Source: Lachnospiraceae bacterium
GTDB lineage: Bacteria; Bacillota; Clostridia; Lachnospirales; Lachnospiraceae
Assembly: GCA_910574885.1 (NCBI GenBank)
Contig: CAJTDD010000018.1
Span: 40,462-104,461 of the forward strand
Reading direction: 5' to 3'
Length of the DNA stretch: 64,000 nucleotides
Part shown: positions 17,194 to 25,696 of the stretch, piece after piece
How positions within the stretch are numbered: the first letter of the stretch is position 1
Layout: each line of letters begins with the position of its first letter
The notes under the pieces: generated by a model
The model's database searches: none
What the model was told of the DNA's origin: nothing
What the model saw: the letters and a program-made list of their open reading frames with translations, nothing else
Program-made: the position numbers and the translations under genes

Positions 17194-18503
17194 TAACAGG
17201 TCTCCTTTCTGGTGACGATCCGGAGCTGGCCGTCAAATTCGTCACATTCAAAAATAACGGGAAGCTTGCTGCCGTCAGCCAGAAAAATAGCTGGCGGCGG
17301 GTTAAGATGAAGAGGGCGGCTGCAGTCAATCATCAGTACAGTAGTGTTTTTGCCAGGTGTTTTGCAGAGGGATTCTATATCTGTAAGATTCTGGACGGAT
17401 GAAAATAAAAGCAGGAAAACCGGTGTTTTGGCATCGGTCCCGGACTGGAAAAATTTCTGAATACGGATACGGGAGCTTAAATCTATAGTAAGATGTTCAC
17501 ACGCTATATAGCCGTATTTTTTATGGCAGAATCCTTGGAAGAAACGGAGCTCTGTCTGATCCTGGCGTATGATTCGCAGTGGGTGCTGATATTCCCAGCC
17601 ATCTGTATTCAGCCCGTTAAATAAGAGACATTTCAGGAGCTGCTCTGGAAAATCATATTCATAGGGCATAATATACGGCTGGTAAAGAGGAGCCTGTGAT
17701 TGGGAACGGTGAAAATCGGATTTCCATTTAAAGCGTGGGACACGAGCGAAGGATGTTCGCTGTAAACACGCCGGAAATGTGAATGCACCCGTTTTTGAAA
17801 CAGTTCATCCATATCCAAATCCTGCATATCAGAATAACTGGTATCATCTAGATACATTTTCTTCAGGGTATATACATCTGCGAGGCTGTCCATTTCCGGA
17901 TGGCGGCTGTGCAGGCTCTGGAAGACTTGGATTTCATTCGCCGAGATCGTTCTTTTCAGCGCAGAACATTCCAATACCTGGAGGAACTGCCGGTAATCCA
18001 GCGGTACTTTGCAGTCTTCCTCAAAGATAGACCATATTTTCGTAAAATGCAGGAGAACACGGTACAGGGAGAAGGAAGGCTTTGCAGTGAGGGAGCATTT
18101 GTGTGGAAAAGCAAGACAGAAGATCAGGATGTTTCCGGTCTCGTTTTCTCTGAGGATGCCCGCCTGCCGGTAAGCGTTTTTCCAGACTTATCTGCAGGTA
18201 TTCCAGAAGAATAGGAGGAAAAAGCGATTTCAGTATGGAGCGTCCTTTTGGGGTAAGGAAATAATATTTATTTTGATGTTGGTTTGGCAGTTTTCTTGAC
18301 TGGATAAGCCCGTCTTTTTCCAACGTCTTGAGAGAAAGCCTTCCGGCGGTCTCTGTTTTTCCATGAAGATTGCAGAGGGCAAGTTGTCTGTAGGTAATCA
18401 GGCCGGTCTGTGACAGCAGGAACAGGTCTGCCTGTTTCTTTTGCAAAGAAAAAAGCCCGGCGCTTTCGCACAGGCTTTTTTCAAAATATGTCTTTATCTG
18501 CAT
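17193..18503 (-). pseudogene. Winged-helix replication-relaxation-like gene with two frameshifts
   Basis: A single ancestral protein of about 436 residues is spread over three frames. Frame 1 starts at ATG 18503 (AAAGGAG upstream) and carries a winged-helix domain (LLSQTGLITYRQLALCNL, LEKDGLIQSRK, KYYFLTPKGRS). At the C3 run 18159-18161 one extra base shifts the frame; the next frame continues uninterrupted (GILRENETGNILIF... to ...NPIFTVP). At G3 17702-17704 a missing base shifts it again, and the last frame runs from QAPLYQPYIMPYEYDF to the stop at 17193. No stop codon lies within the joined path. Either gene decay or two sequence errors. It precedes the coupling ATPase, so it belongs to the mobilisation block. 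Confidence 0.7.
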
Positions 18504-18658
18504 GTTTTCTCCTTTCGTTTGATAATGGTTTCGTGTAGAATCAAAAGACCTGTCTCCAGGAATTGCTAAACGAATGTTTCCGAAAGGAAATAAACTGAAA
18601 AAGTATCTTAAGTATAACAGTAAAAGTTGAGGCAGGCAAGTTTTATAAAGAAATAATT

Positions 18659-18692
18659 TGTAATACATTGTATTACAATGTAGTGTATTACA
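18659..18692. promoter_or_regulatory. Triple TGTAATACA operator between divergent genes
   Basis: TGTAATACA at 18659 is followed by its complement TGTATTACA at 18669 and again at 18684, in the spacer between the minus gene starting at 18503 and the plus gene at 18782. It probably binds a repressor acting on both; the coiled-coil protein at 18782 is the obvious candidate. Confidence 0.5.
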
Positions 18693-18781
18693 TTTATTTA
18701 TAATAGCTTATTATCAAGGTTGTATTAATAGAATTCACGTGTTACAATCAGATGAAAGAGAAAATAACGGAGGAAAGTAAC

Positions 18782-19663
18782 ATGGCTGAGACAAAACCCA
18801 AATCGTATCGGATCGATGAAGAGACCGCCGAGCGGATACGGCAGATTACAGAGGAGATCGGGGAAGGGCAGCAGGCGGCGTTTGCCCGGATGATAGAGGC
18901 ATATTCACTCCAGAAGGCAAAGGTGGTACTGGTAGATGACAGGGAGAATCTGGAGCAATTTGAGAATTATGGCAGTATCTTAAACCGGATGTATATGGAT
19001 GCGGTGGAAGGAAAGCATAATATGAAAGAAACTGTCCGGGCGGAGTATGAGCTTTTGCTCCGGTCAAAAGACGAGACGATTTCAGACCTGCAGATAAAGA
19101 ACCGGACGATGGCAGAATTAAAGGATGAAAATTATAAGAGGATCTCTGCGCTGCAAAAAGAAAATGAAGAGCTCGTTGAAAAAATCCATGCACAGGATGC
19201 AAAGATTATGGAACAGCAGGAAGATTTTCGTAGCAAACTGGCTGATAAAGATGCCTTAAACCGGAATTTGAGCGAGTCATGCAGTGATTTGCGCAATAAA
19301 ATTGCCAGTATGGAATCGGCCGTTCAGAAGACAGAAAGTATTCTGGCAGAGAAAGAGGAGCTTGCAGACTCCAATACAGAGCTTCAGAAACGCATTGAAA
19401 ATCTGGAACGGCTGCAGAAGGAAGCAGAGTTGGAGAAGAAGCGTGCGCTCATGGAGCAGGAAGAAGCGCACAAAAAGGCAGTCGCCGAGATGGAAAGCAG
19501 ACTGGCAGAGTCAGCCCTGTCGGGTGAAAGGGAACAGCTTAAGTTAAAACAGCAGCATTCGCAGGAAATCGAAAAATTAAAAGAAAAAATGCAGGAGAAG
19601 GTAGATTCCTACCAGAATAAATATATGGAATTATTGGAGAAGCTTGGAAGTGAAAGTATATAG
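18782..19663 (+). CDS. KfrA-like coiled-coil DNA-binding protein
   Basis: 293 residues from ATG 18782, placed by GGAGG eight to twelve bases upstream (an ATG at 18752 lacks one). Residues ~1-40 (KSYRIDEETAERIRQI, then EGQQAAFARMIEAYSLQ) look like a small DNA-binding head. Residues ~85-290 are almost entirely coiled coil rich in E, K, Q and A. Short DNA-binding head plus long alpha-helical tail is the plan of KfrA-type plasmid proteins, which autorepress and help partition. The operator-like repeats upstream fit. It may also be a mobile-element regulator of another family. Confidence 0.55.
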   Translation: MAETKPKSYRIDEETAERIRQITEEIGEGQQAAFARMIEAYSLQKAKVVLVDDRENLEQFENYGSILNRMYMDAVEGKHNMKETVRAEYELLLRSKDETISDLQIKNRTMAELKDENYKRISALQKENEELVEKIHAQDAKIMEQQEDFRSKLADKDALNRNLSESCSDLRNKIASMESAVQKTESILAEKEELADSNTELQKRIENLERLQKEAELEKKRALMEQEEAHKKAVAEMESRLAESALSGEREQLKLKQQHSQEIEKLKEKMQEKVDSYQNKYMELLEKLGSESI

Positions 19664-19710
19664 ATAAGGGAACAGCCCTCTGATGTTCAGTAAGGAATTA
19701 TAGGGGAATT

Positions 19711-20460
19711 ATGTATAATATTATAATTTGTGATGATGATCGAGCGTTTGTTGATTATATAAAAGGAGTTATGGCAAAAAGCGGAATGGATAAGGGAGAG
19801 ATTCTGTTTAGCGAGTATTATTCAGGTGAAGAGCTTGTGCAGGGAATCCGGAACAGAAAGAGGTGCGATCTGCTGATTCTGGACATGCAGATGGAGGGGC
19901 TTGACGGACATGAAACGGCGGCAAGGTTTCGGGAGGTCTTTCCCAGGAGTATCCTTGTATTCTGCTCAGGTGTACACATGCCCACGGATGAGTCGTTTAA
20001 AGCGACACCGTTTCGTTATCTGCTTAAAAGTTATTCTGAGGAACGGATGATTTCAGAGATGTGTGCAGTGGTCAGGCAGATTAAGGAGAATCAGAATGTT
20101 CCCTGTATTGTTGGGAATTATTACCATAACAGCGTAGCCCTCGTTCCGGATGATATATTATATATTGAGAATACAAAACATGGGAGTAGGATTCATGTGG
20201 GCAGGGAACAGATAGAGTATTCTTTTGAACATAAGCTGACCACAAGGCAGAAGCTTGGGGAACTGTATGAGATTCTGCACCCCTTTGGGTTTGCATACGC
20301 ACATAACAGTTATATTGTCAATCTGAGGTATGTGGTCAAGATGTGCTCGGACGGGGAGATGAAATTAAAGGATGGCACGATTCTGACGATTTCCCGCTCC
20401 AGACTAAAGGAATTCCGGAGTTATTTTGCAGAATGGGTCAGCCGCAAATATATGGAGTGA
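19711..20460 (+). CDS. LytTR-family response regulator (AgrA/ComE-like)
   Basis: 249 residues. Receiver domain at ~1-120 with acidic pocket DDD (residues 8-10), phosphoacceptor D58 in LLILDMQM and the conserved lysine in LLKSY near 111. A LytTR DNA-binding domain at ~140-240 includes DILYIENTKHGSRI and FAYAHNSYIVNL. It is followed with little spacing by its histidine kinase, and an ABC transporter comes next, suggesting control of export or self-protection in response to a signal. Confidence 0.85.
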   Translation: MYNIIICDDDRAFVDYIKGVMAKSGMDKGEILFSEYYSGEELVQGIRNRKRCDLLILDMQMEGLDGHETAARFREVFPRSILVFCSGVHMPTDESFKATPFRYLLKSYSEERMISEMCAVVRQIKENQNVPCIVGNYYHNSVALVPDDILYIENTKHGSRIHVGREQIEYSFEHKLTTRQKLGELYEILHPFGFAYAHNSYIVNLRYVVKMCSDGEMKLKDGTILTISRSRLKEFRSYFAEWVSRKYME

Positions 20461-20464
20461 TGCT

Positions 20465-21778
20465 ATGAATAGTATGAACTTTATTGATAAATATATATTA
20501 CTGGTGTACTGTATCGTGGAGATATATCTTGTCTATACCTTTTTTGAATGTTTTTTTGAAAAGAAGTCCTGGGCGCTGGAACCTAAGAAGCTTTGTCTTA
20601 CGAATGCAGGGGCGGTGTTCAGCCTGTATGCGGTGAATCTGGTGGGGAAACGGGAGCTGAACCTTGTCATGTTCATAGTCATAAGCTTTGTCTTTGTGAT
20701 GGTTTTATTTGAAGGAAAGACGGGGAGCAGGGTTTTGTGCTACGTAGTCGCATATTCCATTATATTCGTGAGTGAGTGTCTGTTTGCAATTATCTTCAAC
20801 CAGACGAATGAGAAGAATATGCTGATGTCAAGGGTTCATCTGGAGATCCTGTCCCTGAAACTTTTAACCTATATTATGTTTGTACTGGTAGAACAGTTTA
20901 TCGGGACATCAAAGAGGAAGATGGATAATCATATCTTTTTGGAATATCTGTGCCTGCCGGTGGCCGGTTTTGGTATCATGGCAGGAATTTTCTATTCGGG
21001 TTTTGATTTTGGTACGAATGTCTATGTAAAGGTACTGATCACCGTTTGCTTCAGCCTTCTGCTGACCGGGAATATCCTTGTGTTCTATGCATTTAACAGA
21101 TATTCGGAAGAAATGTACCAAAATGCGGAAAATCAGATTCTCATTACAAAACAGCAGGCAGATTTAAAATATTATACGCAGATGGACGAAGTGCAGGGAA
21201 GCCATAATGAGTTCGTTCATAATATGAACCATTACCTGTCTATGATTCATAATTTTGCAAGGCAGGGCGACTGTAAAAGTATTATGAAGGCAGTGGAGGA
21301 GATGAACGGGCATATAGAGGACAGTGGGACGGAAATATTCTGCAGCCATCATGTACTGAACATGATATTATCCGAGAAAAAAGGACGGGCGGAAAAGAAC
21401 CAGGTTGAATTTGATGCTTATGTGGAGCCGGGAGTAAGATTAGAGATGATTTCCGATATTGATCTGGTCGCATTACTGGGAAATCTGCTGGACAATGCGC
21501 TGCGTGCCGCCGGAGAATGCCGGGGGCAGAAATATGTGAAGGTACGTATTTTTATGCAGGATGTCGGAGGGTTTTGTGTCTTCAGGATTATAAATGGATA
21601 TTCAGGGGAGATTGCCGTGCAGGGGGATACGCTCCTGTCAACCAAAAAAGAAAAAGGTCTGCATGGCCTGGGGATTGGCAGCGTAAATAAGATGGCGGAA
21701 AAGTATGGGGGTTATCTCTCTTGTAAAGTAGAAAAAGATGTATTCACAGCAGTACTGTTATTGTCAACACAGGATTAG
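20465..21778 (+). CDS. AgrC-like GHKL sensor histidine kinase
   Basis: 437 residues from ATG 20465, just after the response-regulator stop; a longer frame into that gene exists but is unlikely. The N-terminal ~200 residues hold six or so membrane helices, as in AgrC-type peptide sensors. The phosphoacceptor segment HNEFVHNMNHYLSMIHN follows, then a GHKL ATPase with N-box LLGNLLDNALRAA and G-box HGLGIGSVNKMAEKYGG. No agrB/agrD-type signal genes are nearby, so the ligand must come from elsewhere or the system is an orphan receiver. Confidence 0.82.
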   Translation: MNSMNFIDKYILLVYCIVEIYLVYTFFECFFEKKSWALEPKKLCLTNAGAVFSLYAVNLVGKRELNLVMFIVISFVFVMVLFEGKTGSRVLCYVVAYSIIFVSECLFAIIFNQTNEKNMLMSRVHLEILSLKLLTYIMFVLVEQFIGTSKRKMDNHIFLEYLCLPVAGFGIMAGIFYSGFDFGTNVYVKVLITVCFSLLLTGNILVFYAFNRYSEEMYQNAENQILITKQQADLKYYTQMDEVQGSHNEFVHNMNHYLSMIHNFARQGDCKSIMKAVEEMNGHIEDSGTEIFCSHHVLNMILSEKKGRAEKNQVEFDAYVEPGVRLEMISDIDLVALLGNLLDNALRAAGECRGQKYVKVRIFMQDVGGFCVFRIINGYSGEIAVQGDTLLSTKKEKGLHGLGIGSVNKMAEKYGGYLSCKVEKDVFTAVLLLSTQD

Positions 21779-21922
21779 AAGTTGAAAAATAGAATGCCTG
21801 ATAGCAGGAGATCCTTTAACTGCAAATATGGCACCTCATTCTGCAAAAATGGACAACCTTGTTGCAGGAGAAAGGTAGGGTTGATAAACTTATATTGCGT
21901 TTCTGGATACGGAGGACAGATC

Positions 21923-22810
21923 ATGGATGAAATATTGCAGATTAAGGATTTGACAAAGAAGTATGGGGATTTTAAACTGGATCAGGTTTCCTTTTCAATT
22001 CCTAAAGGTTCCATTATGGGATTAATAGGAGAAAACGGGGCCGGAAAAAGCACAACAATCAACGCCATTCTGGGTCTTATAAAAAAAGATAAGGGAACAG
22101 TAAGATTCTGGGGGAAGGAACTTGATTCGACAATACAGATCAAAGAAAATATAGGCGTTGTATTTGATGGGATTAATTTTTACGAGACACTGACACCAGA
22201 AAAAGTTGGAAAAATTTGTGCTGCAGCATATAAGCAATGGGATAACCCTACATATCAGAATCTCCTGGAGCGTTTCAGTATTCCACAGATAAAAGAAATT
22301 AAAACCTTGTCCAAAGGGATGAAAATGAAATTGAGTATTGCTGCTGCATTGTCGCATCGGCCGAAGTTGTTAATTCTGGATGAGGCAACGAGCGGACTTG
22401 ACCCGGTTATGCGGGATGATATTCTTGAGATATTTGCAGGATTTGTCAAAGAAGAGGGGCGTTCCATCTTGATGTCGTCGCATATTACTACAGATCTGGA
22501 AAAAGTGGCAGATTATATTACATTCATTCATCGTGGGAGGGTTATCTTCTCTAAGAGGAAAAGTGACCTGTACAATGGTTACGGGGTAATTCGATGTGAG
22601 TCAGGCTTGTTTGAGAAAGTTGATAAAGCAGATATCTTAGCGTGCCGGAAGGATGGGACCAGATGGAACATACTTGTTGGGGATAAGGAAAAGGCAAAAA
22701 GAAAATATAAAAATGCTATGGTAGATACAATATCGATAGAAGATATGCTTTTGATGTATGTAAAGGGGGAGCAGTCAAATGAAGAGTCTCATTTTAAAAG
22801 ATTTATATAA
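21923..22810 (+). CDS. ABC transporter ATP-binding protein
   Basis: 295 residues from ATG 21923 with GGAGGA upstream; the frame extends back to 21782 without a ribosome site. Walker A is GENGAGKST (~37-45), the signature is LSKGMKMKLSIA, Walker B is LLILDEATSGLD and the switch histidine is in MSSHITTDLEK. This is the YtrB/CcmA-like class of drug or peptide exporters. It overlaps the permease gene that follows. It is transcribed after the agr-like two-component system and is its likely target. Confidence 0.87.
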   Translation: MDEILQIKDLTKKYGDFKLDQVSFSIPKGSIMGLIGENGAGKSTTINAILGLIKKDKGTVRFWGKELDSTIQIKENIGVVFDGINFYETLTPEKVGKICAAAYKQWDNPTYQNLLERFSIPQIKEIKTLSKGMKMKLSIAAALSHRPKLLILDEATSGLDPVMRDDILEIFAGFVKEEGRSILMSSHITTDLEKVADYITFIHRGRVIFSKRKSDLYNGYGVIRCESGLFEKVDKADILACRKDGTRWNILVGDKEKAKRKYKNAMVDTISIEDMLLMYVKGEQSNEESHFKRFI

Positions 22811-23432
22811 TATTGGTCATAATGCAAAGTCGATGCTGTTAATCTTACTGGTGTTTGCTATTGGTTTGATTATGGTTTCGGGGGTGGAAAGCTATATTAT
22901 TTCATCAGGAGTGTTATGCAGCATGATGATTGTAACAACGTTTACGTTTGATGATCATTGTAAATGGTCTAAATATGCTTTGGTTATGCCGATATGTAAA
23001 AAAGATATAGTTAAGGCCAAATTTATTGTTCTTATTATTTTCTGTATTGCTGGTATTTGCGTAGGAACCATTTTTGGTGTGGCAGGGGGAGTGGCTATGC
23101 ATAAGATGGCGTTAAGTATGGAAGGGATAGTAACAATGCTTTTTATGGGATTTGTCGGACTCATCGTCTCGGTTATTTTCGGAAGTATGTCTATTCCATT
23201 GGTCTTTAAGTATGGTGCGGAAAAGGGGCGTATGCTTTTACTGATTTCATTTGCTGTTCCTTTGGGAATATGTTTTATGGTGTATGAAATATTAATGATG
23301 CTCGGTGTGAAAATCACGGATCAGCTTATTTTTACAATTTTATGTGCGTCTCCCTTGATTGCGGCGATCTGGATTTACACAATGTATAGAATAAGCTGCA
23401 GAATATTTTATAAGCAGGAAATAAACGGGTGA
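22779..23432 (+). CDS. ABC-2-type transporter permease
   Basis: 217 residues, overlapping the ATPase gene by 32 bp. Six hydrophobic segments (around 18-35, 40-55, 85-107, 122-142, 150-172 and 182-202) and an N-terminal MKSLILKDLYN typical of ABC-2 membrane subunits. It pairs with the upstream ATPase, probably as a dimer of each. Substrate unknown. Confidence 0.8.
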   Translation: MKSLILKDLYNIGHNAKSMLLILLVFAIGLIMVSGVESYIISSGVLCSMMIVTTFTFDDHCKWSKYALVMPICKKDIVKAKFIVLIIFCIAGICVGTIFGVAGGVAMHKMALSMEGIVTMLFMGFVGLIVSVIFGSMSIPLVFKYGAEKGRMLLLISFAVPLGICFMVYEILMMLGVKITDQLIFTILCASPLIAAIWIYTMYRISCRIFYKQEING

Positions 23433-23844
23433 TGAAAAGAGAATTTAAGAGAAGAAAGTATATATTTATGCAAAATGTATCCAGCCTTTTCTTTATGGAG
23501 TCAAAGTGGTACAGAATAGTCCGGTATGGTATGAGGAATCCATACGGATCAGAGGCTTTGCATGTTATACTTTAGATAGATGCAATATTTTAATTTTGGC
23601 AGACAGCTTATGCTGGATGTAGTTTGGAACAGAAATAACTTTGCTTTTTGGTGAAGTTTTTTTTGTTTTTAGGAGACAGGAAAGTTTTATATTGCATTGT
23701 GAGATTATAGAGAAAAGGAGGGCTTGTCTATTTCATGAAGCTGTCGCTTAAGATAGGCAGATAGGCTTCACATAAAATTCATTTTTCTTAAGACAGTCAC
23801 TTGCAAAGCAATAAATGGAATGATATAATTCCTATAACAAAATA
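23433..23844. other. Intergenic region with no recognised gene
   Basis: About 410 bp between the permease stop and the TPP riboswitch. It is AT-rich and has a partly self-complementary stretch around 23725-23775 (GAAGCTGTCGC... AGGCTTCAC). I see no ORF with a ribosome site. Confidence 0.4.
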
Positions 23845-23940
23845 AACAGGGGAGCTTGTGTGACAGGCTGAGAGGAAGGTAGACCTTCGACCCTTGAACC
23901 TGATGCGGATAATGCCGCCGGAGGAAGTCGTGGAGATCGG
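23845..23940 (+). ncRNA. TPP (thi-box) riboswitch
   Basis: The conserved thi-box strings are present in order: GGGGAGC, GGCTGAGAGG (CUGAGA), GACCCTTGAACCTGAT, then GATAATGCC and GGAAGTCGTGGA. It lies upstream of thiM on the same strand, so the operon should be shut off by thiamine pyrophosphate through the terminator that follows. Confidence 0.95.
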
Positions 23941-23948
23941 TACTTTTT

Positions 23949-23984
23949 CAGGGGGCATGCTATGCAGATGTCTCCTGTTTTTTG
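23949..23984 (+). terminator. Riboswitch expression-platform terminator
   Basis: CAGGGGGCAT pairs fully (three G-U pairs) with ATGTCTCCTG across a 9-base loop, followed by TTTTTTG. It starts nine bases after the riboswitch and is the expected TPP-dependent terminator. Confidence 0.8.
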
Positions 23985-24002
23985 TTGAGTTTTTGCAGCT
24001 AG

Positions 24003-24158
24003 TACAGCTTTGCATTAATTCTTGAGTAATAAGCACTCGCTATCCGCGCCATCTGCACGTCTCTTAACCTAGACGTAGCCCGCTACGCCGTCGGTTAAGA
24101 GACGCACAGATGACACGAATATCGAGCACTATTACTTCAAGATTAATGCAAAGTTGTA
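24003..24158. mobile_element. 156-bp palindromic insertion (hairpin element 2)
   Basis: Nearly the whole segment folds on itself: outer arms TACAGCTTTGCATTAAT / ATTAATGCAAAGTTGTA, inner stems CATCTG/CAGATG and CTCTTAACC/GGTTAAGAG, and an apex of TAGA against CCGTC flanking a CGTAG/CTACG stem. It is flanked by CTAG (23999-24002) and CTTG (24159-24162), an imperfect 4-bp duplication. Size, apex and internal loops match element 1 although the arm sequences differ. It separates the riboswitch terminator from the thiM ribosome site. Confidence 0.7.
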
Positions 24159-24246
24159 CTTGGCAGACGATATCGGCCTGCCATCAACCGGGAAAGCGCC
24201 GCCATGCAGGGATGTTTTCTCTTATTTTACAAAGGAGTATCATACT

Positions 24247-25068
24247 ATGTTTGAACAGATTTTTGAAAATGTACGGGGGAAGTCACCCCTGGTTCATTGT
24301 ATCACCAACTATGTCACCGTCAACGACTGTGCCAATATGCTGCTGGCCTGCGGCGGCTCACCCATTATGGCAGATGACCCGGAGGATGCCGTGGAAATCA
24401 CCGGCATCTGCAAAGGGCTGGCTATCAACATCGGCACACTGAATCAGCGCACCATCCCGGTTATGCTTGCTGCCGGGAAGCGTGCCAACGAGCTGAGGCA
24501 TCCTGTGGTGCTGGATCCGGTGGGAGCTGGGGCCTCCGCGCTGCGGACGGATACGGCACTTCGACTGCTTGAGGAGCTAAAGCTTACGGTAATCCGGGGC
24601 AACATCTCGGAGATGAAGACGCTGGCTTACGGCAGCGGCACCACCAAAGGGGTGGATGCCGACGTGGCGGACAGGGTGACAGATGACAATCTGGACGGGG
24701 CGGTATCCTTTGCCAGGGAACTGGCCCGGCGCACCGGGGCGGTTATTGCTGTCACCGGAGCCATTGATATCGTGGCGGACAAAGAGCGGGCATTCTGTAT
24801 CCGCAACGGCCATCCGGAGATGTCTTCTATTACCGGGACCGGCTGCCAGCTTTCCATCCTGACGGCGGCCTTTGTCACCGCCAACCCGGAGCATCCCCTT
24901 GAGGCGGCAGCCGCAGCCGTGTGCGCCATGGGTCTGTGCGGGGAGATTGCCCACAGGCGTATGACCGAACTGGACGGCAACGCTTCCTATCGGAACTATA
25001 TCATCGACGCCATGTACCGCCTGACTCCTGCAAGGTTGGAGAAAGGAGCAAATTATGAAGTGCGATAA
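24247..25068 (+). CDS. thiM: Hydroxyethylthiazole kinase
   Basis: 273 residues from ATG 24247, with AAAGGAG upstream. It phosphorylates 4-methyl-5-(2-hydroxyethyl)thiazole in thiamine salvage. Family landmarks: SPLVHCITNYVTVNDCANMLL at the start, GGSPIMADDP, HPVVLDPVGAGAS, RGNISE and the catalytic region SSITGTGCQLS. Length is normal. First gene of a five-gene operon behind the TPP riboswitch; overlaps thiE by 14 bp. Base composition is visibly more GC-rich than the flanking genes. Confidence 0.96.
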   Translation: MFEQIFENVRGKSPLVHCITNYVTVNDCANMLLACGGSPIMADDPEDAVEITGICKGLAINIGTLNQRTIPVMLAAGKRANELRHPVVLDPVGAGASALRTDTALRLLEELKLTVIRGNISEMKTLAYGSGTTKGVDADVADRVTDDNLDGAVSFARELARRTGAVIAVTGAIDIVADKERAFCIRNGHPEMSSITGTGCQLSILTAAFVTANPEHPLEAAAAAVCAMGLCGEIAHRRMTELDGNASYRNYIIDAMYRLTPARLEKGANYEVR

Positions 25069-25696
25069 ACGCTATATGCTGCTCTATGCCGTTACTGACC
25101 GGGCCTGGACAGGGGAACAGACGCTCTATGAGCAGGTGGAGGCGGCATTGAAGGGCGGTGTGACTTGTGTGCAGCTGCGGGAGAAAGAGATGGATGAGAC
25201 GGCGTTTCTTCAGGAGGCCAAAGATATCTGTGCCCTGTGCCACCGGTATGGCGTGCCGTTCATTGTGAATGACAATGTGGACGTCGCCATCGCCTGCCAG
25301 GCGGACGGTATCCATGTGGGCCAGGAGGACATGGCGGCGGGCGAGGTTCGCCGCCGGGTGGGGGACGCTATGCTCCTGGGGGTCTCTGTCCATACGGTGG
25401 AAGAAGCACGACGGGCTGTTCGGAACGGTGCGGACTATCTGGGTCTGGGGGCGGTGTTCCCCACAAGCACGAAGACAGATGTGGATCAGATGACGAATGA
25501 GACCTTACGCGCCATCTGCGATGCGGTTGACGTGCCCGTTGTGGCCATCGGAGGCATTAACCGGGGCAACCTTCTTAAGCTGTCCGGCAGCGGTGTGGAC
25601 GGTGTGGCCCTGGTATCAGCCATTTTTTCGGCGGAGGATATTGAGGATACCTGCCGAAAGCTTCGCCTGTTGGCAGAGGGGATGGTGAGGGCATGA
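25055..25696 (+). CDS. thiE: Thiamine-phosphate synthase
   Basis: 213 residues. It joins HMP-pyrophosphate and thiazole phosphate to make thiamine phosphate. Visible motifs: VQLREKEMDE, PFIVNDNVDVAIACQADGIHVGQED, GLGAVFPTSTKTD and VVAIGGINRGN, the phosphate-binding loops of this TIM barrel. Overlaps thiM and the following HAD gene (ATGA-type, 4 bp), so translation is coupled. Confidence 0.96.
   Translation: MKCDKRYMLLYAVTDRAWTGEQTLYEQVEAALKGGVTCVQLREKEMDETAFLQEAKDICALCHRYGVPFIVNDNVDVAIACQADGIHVGQEDMAAGEVRRRVGDAMLLGVSVHTVEEARRAVRNGADYLGLGAVFPTSTKTDVDQMTNETLRAICDAVDVPVVAIGGINRGNLLKLSGSGVDGVALVSAIFSAEDIEDTCRKLRLLAEGMVRA

Noticed and set aside
18504..18668. N-terminal hydrophobic extension of the winged-helix gene
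   Set aside because: It crosses the divergent promoter region and the ribosome site is at ATG 18503.
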